From Cryptomeria japonica (Eukaryota; Streptophyta; Pinopsida; Cupressales; Cupressaceae): a stretch of 64,000 bases of DNA. Position 1 is the stretch's first letter, and every line of letters begins with the position of its first letter. Under the pieces are notes generated by a model that did no database searches, was not told the DNA's origin, and worked only from the letters and a program-made list of their open reading frames with translations. Positions 52,934 to 64,000 of the stretch are shown piece after piece. Both the position numbers and the translations under genes were made by a program. Where the stretch lies: positions 768,500,153-768,564,152 of the forward strand of contig NC_081414.1 in the NCBI RefSeq assembly GCF_030272615.1, read 5' to 3'.

Positions 52934-55018
52934 ATGGCTCAAACCCGATCACGATCAAGGCAACGAGAAATAGAAATTGAGGAAGAAGAGGACAACCTCA
53001 ATGAATTTCAAGAAGCACTTGGAGGAAATGGGAATGATGAAAACCCAGGTACACCCACTCCTTCAACAATCGAAAGGGTTCAGCATAACCCTCATTTTAA
53101 CAGATTATTTGATGAAATACTAAGGAGCAACGCAGATGCTCACTTCTTAAAACTCGCTCAAGAAGGAGCCAAACTCCCCTCAGACTTTGATCTTGCCCAA
53201 TTAAGACAAGCATCAGAAAGACAAAGTCGCCATGAGGAGGAAAGGCGTAGAGATCCCATCAGATATAACATCCCTCGAGGTAACCCACCACCTCCTCCTC
53301 CTAATGAAATAGAGATGTTGCGGCAACAAGTCGAGAATCTCGCCCAACAACTTCATAGTGGTGTCAAGATTAACCAATTTTCACTCAAAGACATCTGTCC
53401 CTATCCGTTTGATAGGAATCTTTATATGCCACCCTTTCCACGCGGGTTCGAAACACCAAAATTCGAAAAATATAGAGGAAAGGGAGATCCCCGTGATCAT
53501 GTCCGAGAATTTTATTCCCCTTGTCTTGAAGTGGCTTATGAGGACACATACCTAATGCGCCTCTTTCCCCAAAGCTTGGGAGGAACAACCACATCATGGT
53601 TTTCCCGACTACCAGGTGGCATTCGAACATTTGAGGAACTCATCCAGAAGTTCCTATCTCATTACTCTTATAATATTGAACGCGACATCACCATGGCTGA
53701 TCTGTGCAACACCAAACAAAAACCAGGTGAATTATTCTCAGTATTCCTGCAACGATGGCGCCAAATGTCTAGCAAACGTTCTCTTCAGTTACCTGAACGA
53801 GAACTAGTGGAAATTTTCATTTCCAACTTAAACGAAGAAATGGAATTTCACTTGGATGTCAAAGACACCGATTCTTTTAATGATATGATCACCAAAGGTA
53901 TAAAATGTGAAAGGGCACTCATCAAAAAAGGACTCATCAAAATCTTTAATGAACCCAAAGATGGTCCTCGCCCGCGCTTCAATAGCGATAAACCGAACTT
54001 CTGGAACAAGAATAAGAATATCGTCAACGATGGGGTTGTGGATGCTCGAACTATCCAAAATGCACAACCTGTGGTTCGGTTTGTAGGACAAAATCCTCCA
54101 CCTCAGAATAACACAAATGTTCCTTCCAATCAAGGTCGCATCACGTCTAATGATGAACCAAGACCTCGTCAGCAAAAACAAAAACGAACATACACTCCCT
54201 TAGGGGAACCCATTGAAACAGTGTTGCGACAACTCCTCTCTCAAAATTTGGTCACTCTACCTAAGCTATCAAACTATGAGCCTCAAGTCAAACCAGCATG
54301 GTGGAGAGATACTGAACACTGTGAATTCCATCAAGGAAGAGGACACAAGACAAGTAATTGTCACCGATTGAAAGATCTCATTCAGGATCTTATTGATCGA
54401 GGAGAAATTGAAATTGAAGGACATGACCCAAAAACAACCAATAATGATCATCAGATGTTCAAGAATCCACTTCCATCACAAGATCAAAGGGGTCCTTCTA
54501 CTTCCAGACGAGGTCCTGATACCACTGATTATACGCAGGCTGCGTATAATTACACTGTCAATCACCTGTATGATGCCAGTGAACAAATTGCAACTATCAC
54601 CTTCAAAAATCCCACCTCCAATTGCAATGTTGTTACACGTTATGGAAAGGTCACCATCAAGGCAGCTCCACAAGGCACCACCTCCAATCCAAAGCAGTAC
54701 AATCTTGTGGAACAATTAGACAAAACCCCTGCGCTTATATCCATTTTGGAGCTTTTGCGTCTGTCACCCTCTCATAAAACTATCTTGGATCAAGCACTCC
54801 AAGAAGTGTCAGTCCCTGCAAACCTGAACACGGACCAATTTCAAGCCATGGTTGGAAATCTAAAGTCATCACCTTGTCTCACTTTTTCTGAAAGTGACAA
54901 CTCTTCTTTCCAACAACCGCATAACGCCTCACTCCACATCGAAGGATTTATCAACCAGCATCGGATCAAGCAAGTCTTGATAGATAATGGAGCCGACCTA
55001 AACATTTGTACACTGTAG
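52934..55018 (+). pseudogene. T3 gag and start of protease, ended by premature TAG
   Basis: A 694-codon frame. Residues 1-50 are charged, with a Pro/Arg-rich stretch at 90-125. A capsid-like core at about 155-330 (FETPKFEKYRGKGDPRDHV, TTTSWFSRLPGG, FEELIQKFLSHYS) forms the particle. A variant zinc knuckle at about 463-476 (CEFHQGRGHKTSNC, with His for the second Cys) should bind RNA. The aspartic protease starts at about 665 with VLIDNGADLNIC, an Asp-Asn-Gly triplet in place of Asp-Thr/Ser-Gly. A TAG at 55016-55018 falls within the protease, where T1 has a sense codon. The next segment is in the same frame, so a single substitution is enough to explain it. Confidence 0.88.
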
Positions 55019-57478
55019 TTGGTCAAAGCACTGGGATATGCAATAGAATCAGTGGATCCTCGCAAGAAGATCACCATCAAGGCCTATGATGATGCAGAGC
55101 GTTCATCCAAAGGAGCTGTGGTACTACCAATCCGAGTTGGCCCTGTGGTAAAGCACATCATCTGTCAAGTTCTGGACCTTCCACTGCCATATAATCTATT
55201 ATTAGGGAGACCTTGGATACATGCCATGCAAGCCGTTCCATCTACCTACCATCAATGCATCAAGTTCCCACATAATGGTACAGAGATCACAATCCTGGGC
55301 GATGCAAATCCCTTTGCATTTTGCCATAATATCAGCCATCAACCAGAAATTACTGTTCCTAATAATAGGGAAGCCATTTCCTCCACATCATATGTAAGTC
55401 CCGCCTCTCTTGCCAGTTCGAACACCCCTATACCCAAGCAAGAAAAGCTTAAGATGAAAGTCGCAGAGGAAGGTCCCGGAGAATACAATTTAAGTCAACT
55501 CTTTTGTGTGGGACAAATGCCCACTTCTCCTAGAACACATGGTAAACCACAACAGTTGCTTCAAAAACCCATAGTCACGCCCGCATGTGCTTTGACGCCT
55601 TTCATCCTTGGAAAGAGTCAAGAGGAAGAGACACAAGATGAGGACCTAGCGGACTGGATCTATAAAGATCCCATCACCACTGACAAACCACAAGTTACAC
55701 TTCCTACGAAACAGTATGGTAAAGGCCTCCTCATTATGCAAAGAATGGGGTATGATGGTCAAAGTGCTTTGGGATCCTGCAAACAAGGACGACAAGAACC
55801 ACTGCTGCCAGAGTTCAAACCCAAAGGTAATACTGGCCTAGGCTTTGAAAAAGAGATCCTTCCTAAACTCAGATTCAAAGGTAAACCCAGCAAACCATTT
55901 TGCCCACCTACTGCAAAAAGGACACCTTTCATAATCAAAGCACCATCAAGAAATATCCCCACTGCCCCATCGAGGCTCATGACTGCACCACAACCATCAC
56001 CAGTGCCAGATATCCCACCAATCGAACCAGTAATCCCATCCACAACAGTCATCACATCAATCAAACCATTCATAGCAGCCGCAACTATCTCCGAACCCGC
56101 AGCGACATCTATGGCACCAGTAGTTCCAACAGAAGCCACTGAGTCACCATTACCAATACTTCCAGTGACAAATCCTTTAAACCCCATCACGGTTCCTGCA
56201 GCACCGATCACTACAAAGATACATAAACCAATCACACCTGTCATGTTTAACTCCAAAGACATCCCAGTATGGTATAGTAATCGGATGCTGGAGAGTGATT
56301 CAGAGACCGACTCACATGAGTGGGAATTTGATTCTGTACAGCTTAACACTTCAGATGAGGAAGACACATCACCACCTCCGCCACGCAAAGACATTCCTGT
56401 TTACGGAGAAGCACAGATAAAGACCACTTGGGTTCCTGAGCTGGAAACATCTTCCACAGACCCTACGTCTCATCCTACGCCTGATTCTGACAGGGAGAGT
56501 ACCATCAACAACCTTCACCACACTGTCTTAACCCTCACTGATACCTCTAATGAACTTAACCTAATCGATGAAGTAATGCCCATTATCCACCCTGAACTCA
56601 TCGAATGGAACCAATCAAATCCCCCATGTCTTGACCTCTTCCAAAACGATGAGGCTATCATTGACTTTTTGGAATTAAGGGATAATCTACCAAGCGGGGA
56701 TCACAAAGCTGGATTCGCCATTGAACTTAATAGCGCAGCATACTTCGGGGCAAATGCCAAACCCTTCAGCTGCAAAAATATAACATTAAAACATGGATCT
56801 TCCAGTGAAAACCACATTGTGGCACTATTTGATCCAACAAAAGTAAAAAGAAAGAGCGTATCCAATGGTGAAAACCTCTCTGAGGCACCTGAGGATGAAG
56901 GGTTTGACATTCTCCCTGCAAGCACACAACAGGAACGATCAACGATTCTTATCGAGGAAACCAAAGAATACAATGTGGGGACTCCTGAAAACCCTCATAT
57001 CATACATCTGGCATCTCTTCTCACTCCAGAGGAACAGCCTCAATTTATCGAGTTCTTCCAGCAGCGCCGGATCAACTTTGCATGGTCATATGCAGACATG
57101 CCTGGGCTTGATCCTGATTTAGTCATGCATCACCTCACCGTAGCAGAAGGAGCCAAACCTGTCAAGCAGAAGCTTCGTAAGATGCATCCTCAGATTGCCG
57201 TGCTAGTCAAAACAGAACTCAAGAAACTCCTGGATGTTGGTTTCATTAGACCAATTGATTATGCAGAATGGATCTCCAACATTGTGCCAGTTGGCAAACC
57301 AAAAGGGGGCATCCGCATTTGTACTGACTTCAGAGATCTGAATAAGGCATGTCCTAAGGATGACTTTCCCCTACCAAATATCGACATCATAGTAGATCTG
57401 ACAGCAGGACATGCCATGCTTTCACTCATGGATGGCTTTTCTGGCTACAATCAGATAAAGATCGCACCCGAGGACTAA
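55019..57478 (+). pseudogene. T3 protease C-part, G-patch-like linker, RT N-part
   Basis: 819 codons in frame with the preceding segment. It starts with the rest of the protease (LVKALGY, then LPLPYNLLLGRPWIHAM). A glycine-patterned block at about 55715-55860 (QRMGYDGQSALG, KQGRQEP, NTGLGFEKE) resembles a G-patch, an RNA-binding module known after the protease of some retroviruses and plant elements. A long Pro/Thr-rich linker (55900-56280) leads to SETDSHEWEFD and a conserved pre-RT block. The RT fingers follow (57160-57475: FIRPIDYAEW, GGIRICTDFRDLNKACPKDD, FSGYNQIKIAPED). A TAA at 57476-57478 cuts RT, where T1 has a sense codon in the corresponding IAPKDQHK block. Confidence 0.87.
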
Positions 57479-60241
57479 CATAAGACAGCCTTCACATGTC
57501 CATGGGGCACATACTGCTGGAATGTAATGCCTTTTGGTCTAAAGAATGCAGGAGCGACCTATCAAAGAGCAATGACCACCATCTTCCATGACATGATGCA
57601 TACTATGATGGAAGATTATGTTGATGACTTACTAGCAAAATCACTCACTAGAGAAGGGCATCTCCACATCTTAGATAAAATCTTTGATAGACTAGAACAA
57701 TACCATGTTCGACTCAACCCAAAGAAATGTGTCTTTGGAGTAACCTCCGAGAAGCTTCTAGGATACATTGTCACAAGCAAAGGTATTGAGGTCGACCCAG
57801 CAAAGGTAAAAGCTATCATGGACATGCCACCTCCAAAGAATATCAGTCAGCTAAGGACATTACAAGGGCGGCTTCAATCCATCCGAAGATTCATTGCACA
57901 ATTGGCTGATAAGTGTCACCCATTCACACACCTGCTACACAAGAACATCCGCTTTCAGTGGGATGACAGATGCCAACAAGCATTTCAGGCACTTAAAGAC
58001 TATCTCATGAATCCACCATTGTTGATACCACCAGATCCAAGTAGACCATTGTTACTTTATATCTCAGCAACAAGTACAGCATTGGGTGTACTACTGGCAC
58101 AACATAATGCAGAAGGAAAAGAGTGTGTTGTATACTACATCTCTTGTACACTGGTTGGCTATGAACTCAATTACATACCTATTGAGCGAGCTTGCCTAGC
58201 AGTAATCCTGGCAGCCACTAAACTGAGGCACTATATGTTAACACACAAGGTACAACTCATTGCAAAGATTGATCCACTCAAGTATTTACTTAGCAAAGCA
58301 GCATTGACAGGCCGCTTGGCCAAATGGGTAATGATTGTAAGTGAATTTGACATTGAGTATGTAGATCGTAAAGCTATCAAAGGTCAGGTTATTGCAGATC
58401 AGTTGGCCGATGCACTACTCATAGGCGATCATCCCCTCATTTCCAATTTTCCAGATGAAGAGATATTCATGATCACAGAATTACAACCATGGAAACTATA
58501 TTTTGATGGTTCATACACTAGGCATGGCTCGGGGGCAGGCATTTTGTTTATCACACCTCAAGGTGATAGCATCCCGAAGTCTTACAGGCTCACATTTCCA
58601 TGCACAAACAACATAGCAGAGTATGAGGCCTTGATCACAGGACTCAGATTAACCATACAATGGAAATTAAAAGAGCTGCAAGTATATGGCGATTCCCAAC
58701 TAGTCATTCGACAAGCAACAGATGAGTATCAGACCAAAGATGATAAACTCATTCCATACAAACAAATGGTGGACAATCTAAAGACATCATTTACTACTAT
58801 CACTTTTGAGAAGATACCAAGAGATCAGAATCGAGCTGCTGACGCTATGGCTACCATCGCATCTCTACTAGATCTTCCACAGAATTCAACACGCTACGAG
58901 TTCTTGGTAGAACAACTTTGGATCCCCGCTTATGATATCCCCGAATCTGAAATGATATGTTGCCTTGTTGGTTCTGAATCCCCATGGTATGGTGAGTTCT
59001 ACACTTATCTCCGTGATCACACCCTTCCTCCCAACCAATCAAATAATCAACGTAAAACCTTCATTCGCCAAACTGCTCGATATACCATTATTGCTGAAAC
59101 CCTATACCGACGTAGTCTTGATGGTACTCTCCTTCGATGTCTAGAACAAGGTGAGATAACAAAGGCTTTGGAAGAGGTACATGAAGGAATTTGCGGGACT
59201 CACTCAAGTGGTCCATCACTAGCCAAGAAGATCATGCGAGCTGGATACTATTGGCCATCTATGGAAAAGGATTCCTACTACTTTGTCAGGAAATGCAAGA
59301 AATGTCAAGTTCATGGCGACCTGATACATGCATCGGCCCAAGAACTGCAACCAATCACGACACCATGGCCTTTCTGTCAATGGGGTCTTGATCTTGTGGG
59401 TAAAATCCATCCATCTTCATCCAATGGCCATAAATTCATTATTACCGCCACCGAATATTTCACCAAGTGGATCGAAGCTGTTCCACTTACCCAAGTCACC
59501 GGCAAGCAGATCGCCTCATTCATCCTCAACTACATCATCTGTCGGTATGGTGTGCCCATGTCCATTATCACAGATAATAATCTTCCTTTCAAAAATCAGG
59601 ATGTCCGTGAGCTTTGTGAGAAATTTCATATCCAACACCGCTTTTCCACTCCCTATTACCCACAAGGCAATGGTCAGGCCGAAGCATCTAATAAAAACAT
59701 ATTGAGAATCCTAAAGAAGACAGTCAATGATGCCGGTCGTGATTGGCATGTTCAATTGAATCCAGCATTATGGGCATATCGAACTAGCATTCGAACCCCT
59801 ACAAGTGCAACTCCTTATTCATTGGTCTATGGTGCAGAAGCTATCTTGCCTATTGAGGTCGAGATACCATCCTTACGAGTTTCATTGCACAATCTGATCG
59901 ATGATGAAGCATACAGAGTATCCCGTCTTCAGGACTTAGAGTTACTAGATGAGAAGCGACAAGCTGCATACAATCACCTCAAAGCCTATCAGCAGCGCAT
60001 GAGTAGAAGCTACAATCACCGAGTTAGATCTCATACATTTGAGGTAGGTGATCTTGTTCTTCGAGAAAATCCTCGCAACCAACCAAACAAAGAACATCAA
60101 GGCAAGTTTGAATCAAACTGGTTGGGCCCATATGTTGTCACTGCTGTATTCGGGTCCGGGGCATATCAGTTGGCTACATCAGAAGGAGAACCGCTCGCAG
60201 ATCCAATCAACAGCATGCACCTCAAATGGTTTTACACATAA
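57479..60241 (+). pseudogene. T3 RT palm, dual RNase H and integrase
   Basis: Open to the final stop at 60239-60241; the first ATG is 57527, but the frame continues directly from the stop at 57478. RT palm with YVDD at 57617-57628. The RT-linked RNase H (about 58000-58410) has ISATSTALG where an active enzyme has an Asp, so it is probably only structural. A second, archaeal-type RNase H (58490-58870) keeps Asp (FDGSY, 58505), Glu (AEYEA), Asp (GDSQL) and Asp (ADAMA). Integrase: H2C2 zinc region (59180-59310), core with Asp (GLDLVG), Asp (ITDNN) and Glu (QAEASN), and a GPY/F tail (NWLGPYVV). There is no chromodomain. Dual RNase H is a Tat-lineage mark. Confidence 0.9.
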
Positions 60242-60649
60242 GCTGTACAAAGCATTAGGCTCCCCTGCATATCAGAAAATACCAAAAACATTCAGAAAAA
60301 TGTCCTGAAGAAAATACAAAAACATTCAAAAAAGTAAAGAAAAATCATGCATCCAAACGGTGAACAAACACTCCGGTGGCACCTTGGGTAAGTACGATGG
60401 TGAAAACCTGGCAAACAGGTGCCACTCGTAAAGGCAATGGCTCCAGTATCTTTCAGGCTAGTTGCGATCACATTCATGCACACATACATCCATCCATCCC
60501 AACCATGGCTTGTTATTTGATATACAATTAAGAAAGTACTCCATGCGTCTAGCATCCCACCTTTTCATAGTCAGGTCTACAAACTGGGGGCAATACCCTT
60601 AACCTAGTAAGGGAAGTGGATTCAACATTGTATTATGTGTCATTACACT

Positions 60650-60815
60650 CTTCATTCAGGCGATCATCAGAAAATCCAAAAACATTCAAAAATGTCCCAG
60701 AAAATATCAAAAACATTCAAAAACAATACAAAATCCAAAAACATTCAAAAATGACCCAGAAAATATCAAAAACATTCAATAACAAATACAAAATCCAAAA
60801 ACATCGACAAAACCC
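60650..60815 (+). repeat. Short tandem motifs (ATCCAAAAACATTCAAAAAT)
   Basis: The motif aaatCCAAAAACATTCAAAAAtg.cCCAGAAAATATCAAAAACATTCA repeats two to three times with small changes; a related pair is at 60276-60336. Confidence 0.75.
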
Positions 60816-62320
60816 ATCAAAAATCACACAAAAACATGGCAACCCCTTGTACATATTCATTCAAGCAGATGCCAAACAAACATTGACAAAATACTCACAC
60901 AATGACCATTTACCAATCAAACCACACAATCGACATTAAACAATACAAACCTGTCTTTAAACAAGGATGCATCCTTCCTTATCAAAACAAAGACAAGATG
61001 ACATTTTCTTTGACAAGAAAATTATGTTAGGCTATCAAATACTTGGTCGATTTGTGAGTACAATCGTTTGTTTATCTGTATCGGGATCTTTCAGCATTGT
61101 TTTGTATCATTTGTGCATTATTTCCGATGAAGTTCTGGGGCATGTACTAATGGTGTCTACGTGGGAAGTTCACCAAGCTACGTGATCTTATGCAAAATGC
61201 AGTCATAGATCACTACGGCTTGTTGACTACAGCGTATATCTCGACCATATGGGCATGAACCATTACCAAGGATCCTTATTCTTTATTCTTTATGTATATA
61301 CTGTTTGTTTGCAGGTACAATGCTCTCCCTTTGGTTCCTCTTCCTCCAAATTGGATAAAGGTTTTATTTCTTAGTACGGTATGTACTTGTCTTAGGATCT
61401 GATCAGCCTAAGGTCAAGGAGGATGATCCAAGTCATGCACGAAAGGAGATAATCCTTGTCTGTTCCGCAAGCAATACTCTGGTCGACTTGACCCTTATAT
61501 CAAGTCGTTTGTATTAACTTGCTATATTAAAATCCATGAAAGAAATACTCAGGTCATCTTGAATCATTGTGTCAAGATGCTGGTATTCTCTTCCAACATT
61601 TTACAAGCTCAATGATGAAAATAGAGCACTATGGATCGTCATTTCACCTCATCTGTTTATATCTTGCATTCCGTTGCATATCACCCATCCACTCATTCAT
61701 TCATATGTAGGCTTTTACATGCAAAAATGACTAATAAAAACTGGTCTTGGATACAATCACGACCGAGTACTCTGATACATCATCAATGCATCATGCAAAG
61801 TCTTAAAAACCTTGCATTCCTCATGATCATATCATCCTTGCATTTAGGTGCATCTTGCATTACGTCCATTCATGTCATTTTTCAAAAACATTGCATATAG
61901 TTCATTATTGACATTACTTTTCATTTAAAAATCATTTTCATCAATCATAAATAATTAGATTCATTCATGGGATCAAATTGTCTTTGGTTGTATTACATCA
62001 TTTAATAAGCATTCATTTCATATCAATTATCCATTATCATTTTATTAAACTTTTCATCATTTATTATTTGCATTCATTCCTTTATAGTAAAAAGATGCAT
62101 TCATTCATTACTACAGTATCTTATAATGCTCATTTTAGGATTCATTTCACCTTGCATTCATTATCATTACATTAATGGCGCAGATATTATACTCATTAGT
62201 TATAGTATCATCCCGTTATCATTTGTACTTACAAACATATTTTAAACGCATTTTAGATTCATAAGACCATTTGTTTACAAAACATTGGTTCATACCATTT
62301 CATATATCCATTTTAAGTAT

Positions 62321-62490
62321 GCATTCATTTAGGCATCATCATATAAACACTTGTACTTTACATTTGTTTATTCATCTGCATTCATTTAGGCATCATCATA
62401 TAAACACTTGTACTTTACATTTGTTTATCCATCTGCATTCATTTAGGCATCATCATATAAACATTTATACTTTACATTTTGTTTATCCAT
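62321..62490 (+). repeat. Three 57-bp tandem repeats
   Basis: Units start at 62321, 62378 and 62435 with GCATTCATTTAGGCATCATC. The first two are almost identical, and the third has a few changes. Confidence 0.93.
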
Positions 62491-62700
62491 ATTACATTCA
62501 TCTAAACACATCTAGATGCATATTCATACATAACATCATTCATTCAAAACATCGTCACATAAATCATCTCATCATTACATTGCAATAGGAAACATCAAAA
62601 ATCCTGTTCATGCATCAAGCATAAGCATATATCCTCATCATGGCATTCCATACATAAAGCATTACATCACAAATCAAATACATCAATAAATACATCTAAA

Positions 62701-62825
62701 CCTGCATTCATATGTCAGTATCTCACATCATAACTCATCATAAAAACATAAATCAATAAACATATCATCCTGCATTCATATGTCAGTATCTCACATCATC
62801 AACTCATCATAAAAAACATGCATAA
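62701..62825 (+). repeat. 68-bp direct repeat, two copies
   Basis: CCTGCATTCATATGTCAGTA and its following sequence occur at 62701 and 62769. Confidence 0.9.
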
Positions 62826-63287
62826 AAGAAACATCTCATCAAATGCATACATGTACACATATCCATCTAAGCGATAAATCATAATCATGCATAAACGTCC
62901 ATACATAATCAAATGCATCTCATCACAATATGGGATCTCCTCATATATATCATCTCATATATCAGAGTACAATGAAGTCTACAAAATCGGCTACCAAGAG
63001 CCATCCAAGATATAGTCCAAAAAATAGACAAAGATACAATACATATATGCAAAGATGCTCTCTCAAATGCCGCTCTGGCCAGATGTTGTACCTGCCCCAC
63101 CCCTACCTACTCCACCACTGGTACCGGCACCACCTGATCCATCTCTCCGTGGAGGCCTCATCGAACCCCCACTCCCTCCTGCATCCCCTGACCTCTCCTG
63201 CCATAGAGGACCCATCACACCCCCACTGCTCTGCATCCTCTGTGATCGCTCGGATCTGGCCTGCCGCATCTGGGTATAACTGAGAGC

Positions 63288-63986
63288 TCACTGACTAATC
63301 GGTACTACCTGCTCATATAACCCCCGCCAGTACTCTATCTCCGCCTGAGCTCGCCGCATCTCCCTCATAACCTCCCCTGAAGGCCCTTGTGCACCAGTCT
63401 GCACTCTCTCCTGCAGCTCCGCCAATCTCTCCACCGCAGTATCTCTCTCCCGCAGCACCACTGTCAGCTCTGACTCACGTGCAAATAGCTGCACATCTCT
63501 AGCTGCTACCTCCGCCTCTAATCTCTCTACCCGGGTCTGCAAATAACCTATCATATGCTCCCGCAGATCCCCGGTAGCTCCCTCCCCCATATCCATGGCT
63601 GCCGCACCTGTATCATCCCCTCCACTAGGTCCCTCCCCTGCACCACCCTCTCCGGCACCTGTATCCATAGGGATCTCTCTCTCCATCCCCCTCCCACTTA
63701 GCTGCACTCCTCCCTGCATCAAAGGACCCTGTGATATCTGCAGTGGTAATCCCCCTCTCCCTCTCCGCTGTCTCGGCATCCCCATCCCTACTCCACCTCC
63801 TCCACCTCCTCCACCACCACCACCTCCTCCACCACCACCTCCTCCACCACCTCCTCGGCCTCCTCCTCTCCGTCCTTGTCCCCTCTCTTCCTCAAACAAT
63901 GGGATCGGCTCTGCCGGGTCTGATATCCGTAGCATCGGGTGCGCTGCCCGATACTGTGTATACTCTGCTGTCACCCCTGCATCCAC
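63288..63986 (-). CDS. Antisense ORF 3' of T3 pol
   Basis: A 232-codon open frame on the strand opposite to gag-pol, in a GC-rich island unlike its surroundings. From its N-terminus it reads YTQYRAAHPMLRISDP, then an Arg/Gly part with a run of about 20 glycines (63790-63870), a Gly/Pro/Met-rich middle, and a C-terminal coiled coil (RVERLEAEVAARD, REREL-like heptads, RAQAEIEYWRGLYEQVV) to a stop at 63288-63290. The frame opens at a GTG (63986) after a stop at 63996-63998. An ATG at 63999 lies in another frame, so the true start may be frameshifted or beyond the window. Antisense ORFs between pol and the 3' LTR are known in several Tat-lineage elements, for example Grande of maize. Role unknown. 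Confidence 0.62.
   Translation of the reverse strand: MDAGVTAEYTQYRAAHPMLRISDPAEPIPLFEEERGQGRRGGGRGGGGGGGGGGGGGGGGGGGGGVGMGMPRQRRGRGGLPLQISQGPLMQGGVQLSGRGMEREIPMDTGAGEGGAGEGPSGGDDTGAAAMDMGEGATGDLREHMIGYLQTRVERLEAEVAARDVQLFARESELTVVLRERDTAVERLAELQERVQTGAQGPSGEVMREMRRAQAEIEYWRGLYEQVVPISQ
63790..63870 (-). repeat. (GGN) microsatellite coding poly-Gly in the antisense ORF
   Basis: A plus-strand CCA/CCT triplet run, read as Gly codons on the minus strand. Likely to vary in length between copies. Confidence 0.9.
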
Positions 63987-64000
63987 GACCCTCGGTCATA

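Larger units (their letters stand above)
60242..63287 (+). other. T3 3' region, G-poor, no sense gene
   Basis: About 3 kb between pol and the antisense ORF. CAAAAACATTCAAAAA motifs recur at 60280-60330 and 60670-60810. From about 61600 to 63000 the plus strand is rich in A, T and C and very poor in G, with many CATTCAT and CATCAT motifs. Tat/Ogre elements often have long repeat-bearing 3' regions. No promoter or terminator could be fixed. Confidence 0.55.
48481..64000 (+). mobile_element. T3: best-preserved Tat-type Ty3/gypsy element (3' end off window)
   Basis: 5' LTR 48481-49916, primer site 49919, leader with motif array, upstream ORF 52099-52482, gag-pol 52934-60241, a 3-kb G-poor 3' region and an antisense ORF 63288-63986. 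The 3' LTR is not reached. At more than 15.5 kb it is large even for Tat elements. Two stop codons are the only lesions I see in gag-pol. It sits inside G1. The combination of upstream ORF, dual RNase H and antisense ORF places it with the Ogre/Tat lineage, where such extra ORFs are known. Confidence 0.85.

Noticed and set aside
55759-56394. 211-residue antisense frame within T3 pol
   Set aside because: It lies opposite the Pro/Thr-rich linker, and low-complexity codons keep the other strand open. The sense frame is strongly supported.
52934-60241. Programmed readthrough of the two stops in T3 gag-pol
   Set aside because: The stops fall inside the protease and inside RT, not at a Gag/Pol boundary, and the related T1 has sense codons there. 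Ordinary nonsense mutations are simpler.
63055-63279. Plus-strand Pro-rich frames next to the antisense ORF
   Set aside because: They come from the GC-rich triplet composition of the antisense ORF region, and no conserved pattern is visible.

Overview
The window is plant nuclear DNA made almost entirely of LTR retrotransposons nested inside one another. It holds no intact host gene. The length and nesting of the elements, the long LTRs and the single decayed host-gene remnant suggest a seed plant with a very large genome, perhaps a gymnosperm. That taxonomic guess is inference. Element names used here are mine: T1-T4 are Ty3/gypsy elements of Tat/Ogre type, NA-1 and NA-2 are copia-like elements without pol, and G1 is a second kind of gypsy element.

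Left part (1-25560). T1 lies on the minus strand (1-19836): its 3' end is off the window, its gag-pol is badly decayed, and its 5' LTR is 18565-19836. NA-1 (2544-9815, plus) is inserted in T1's second RNase H, with identical 995-bp LTRs in length and a perfect CGAAG target duplication. T1 itself sits in the gag gene of an older minus-strand Tat element, T2 (19837-23710), and T2 sits in remnants of copia-type LTRs (23711-25560).

Middle (25561-38585). This is low-copy-looking AT-rich DNA with a decayed calmodulin-like gene (27077-27470) and an 87-bp tandem repeat. A solo LTR (28481-36231, CTCTT target duplication) is inserted in that repeat. The solo LTR is in turn split by NA-2 (28987-35628, minus), an older relative of NA-1.

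Right part (38586-64000). T4 (LTR plus leader, 38586-40175) is joined to a minus-strand Tat fragment (40176-41130). A 1045-bp inverted-repeat DNA element (41131-42175) follows, then an unrecognised decayed coding region (42230-44360) and G1 gag-protease (45490-48260). T3 (48481 to beyond the window end, plus) is the best preserved element: a single 2435-codon gag-PR-RT-RH-aRH-INT frame broken by only two stop codons. It has an extra small ORF before gag and an antisense ORF after pol.

Most interesting signal. NA-1 and NA-2 are diverged but share one layout: an ORF with a coiled coil and several CCHC zinc knuckles, then a long ORF2 of about 1070-1120 codons with a conserved N-terminal domain, basic patches and a coiled-coil tail, and no reverse transcriptase, integrase or protease. 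All six internal stops in NA-1 ORF2 are TAG. T1-T4 also share leader features: motif arrays just after the primer-binding site, a FRISGAR leader peptide in T1 and T4, and an upstream ORF in T2 and T3.
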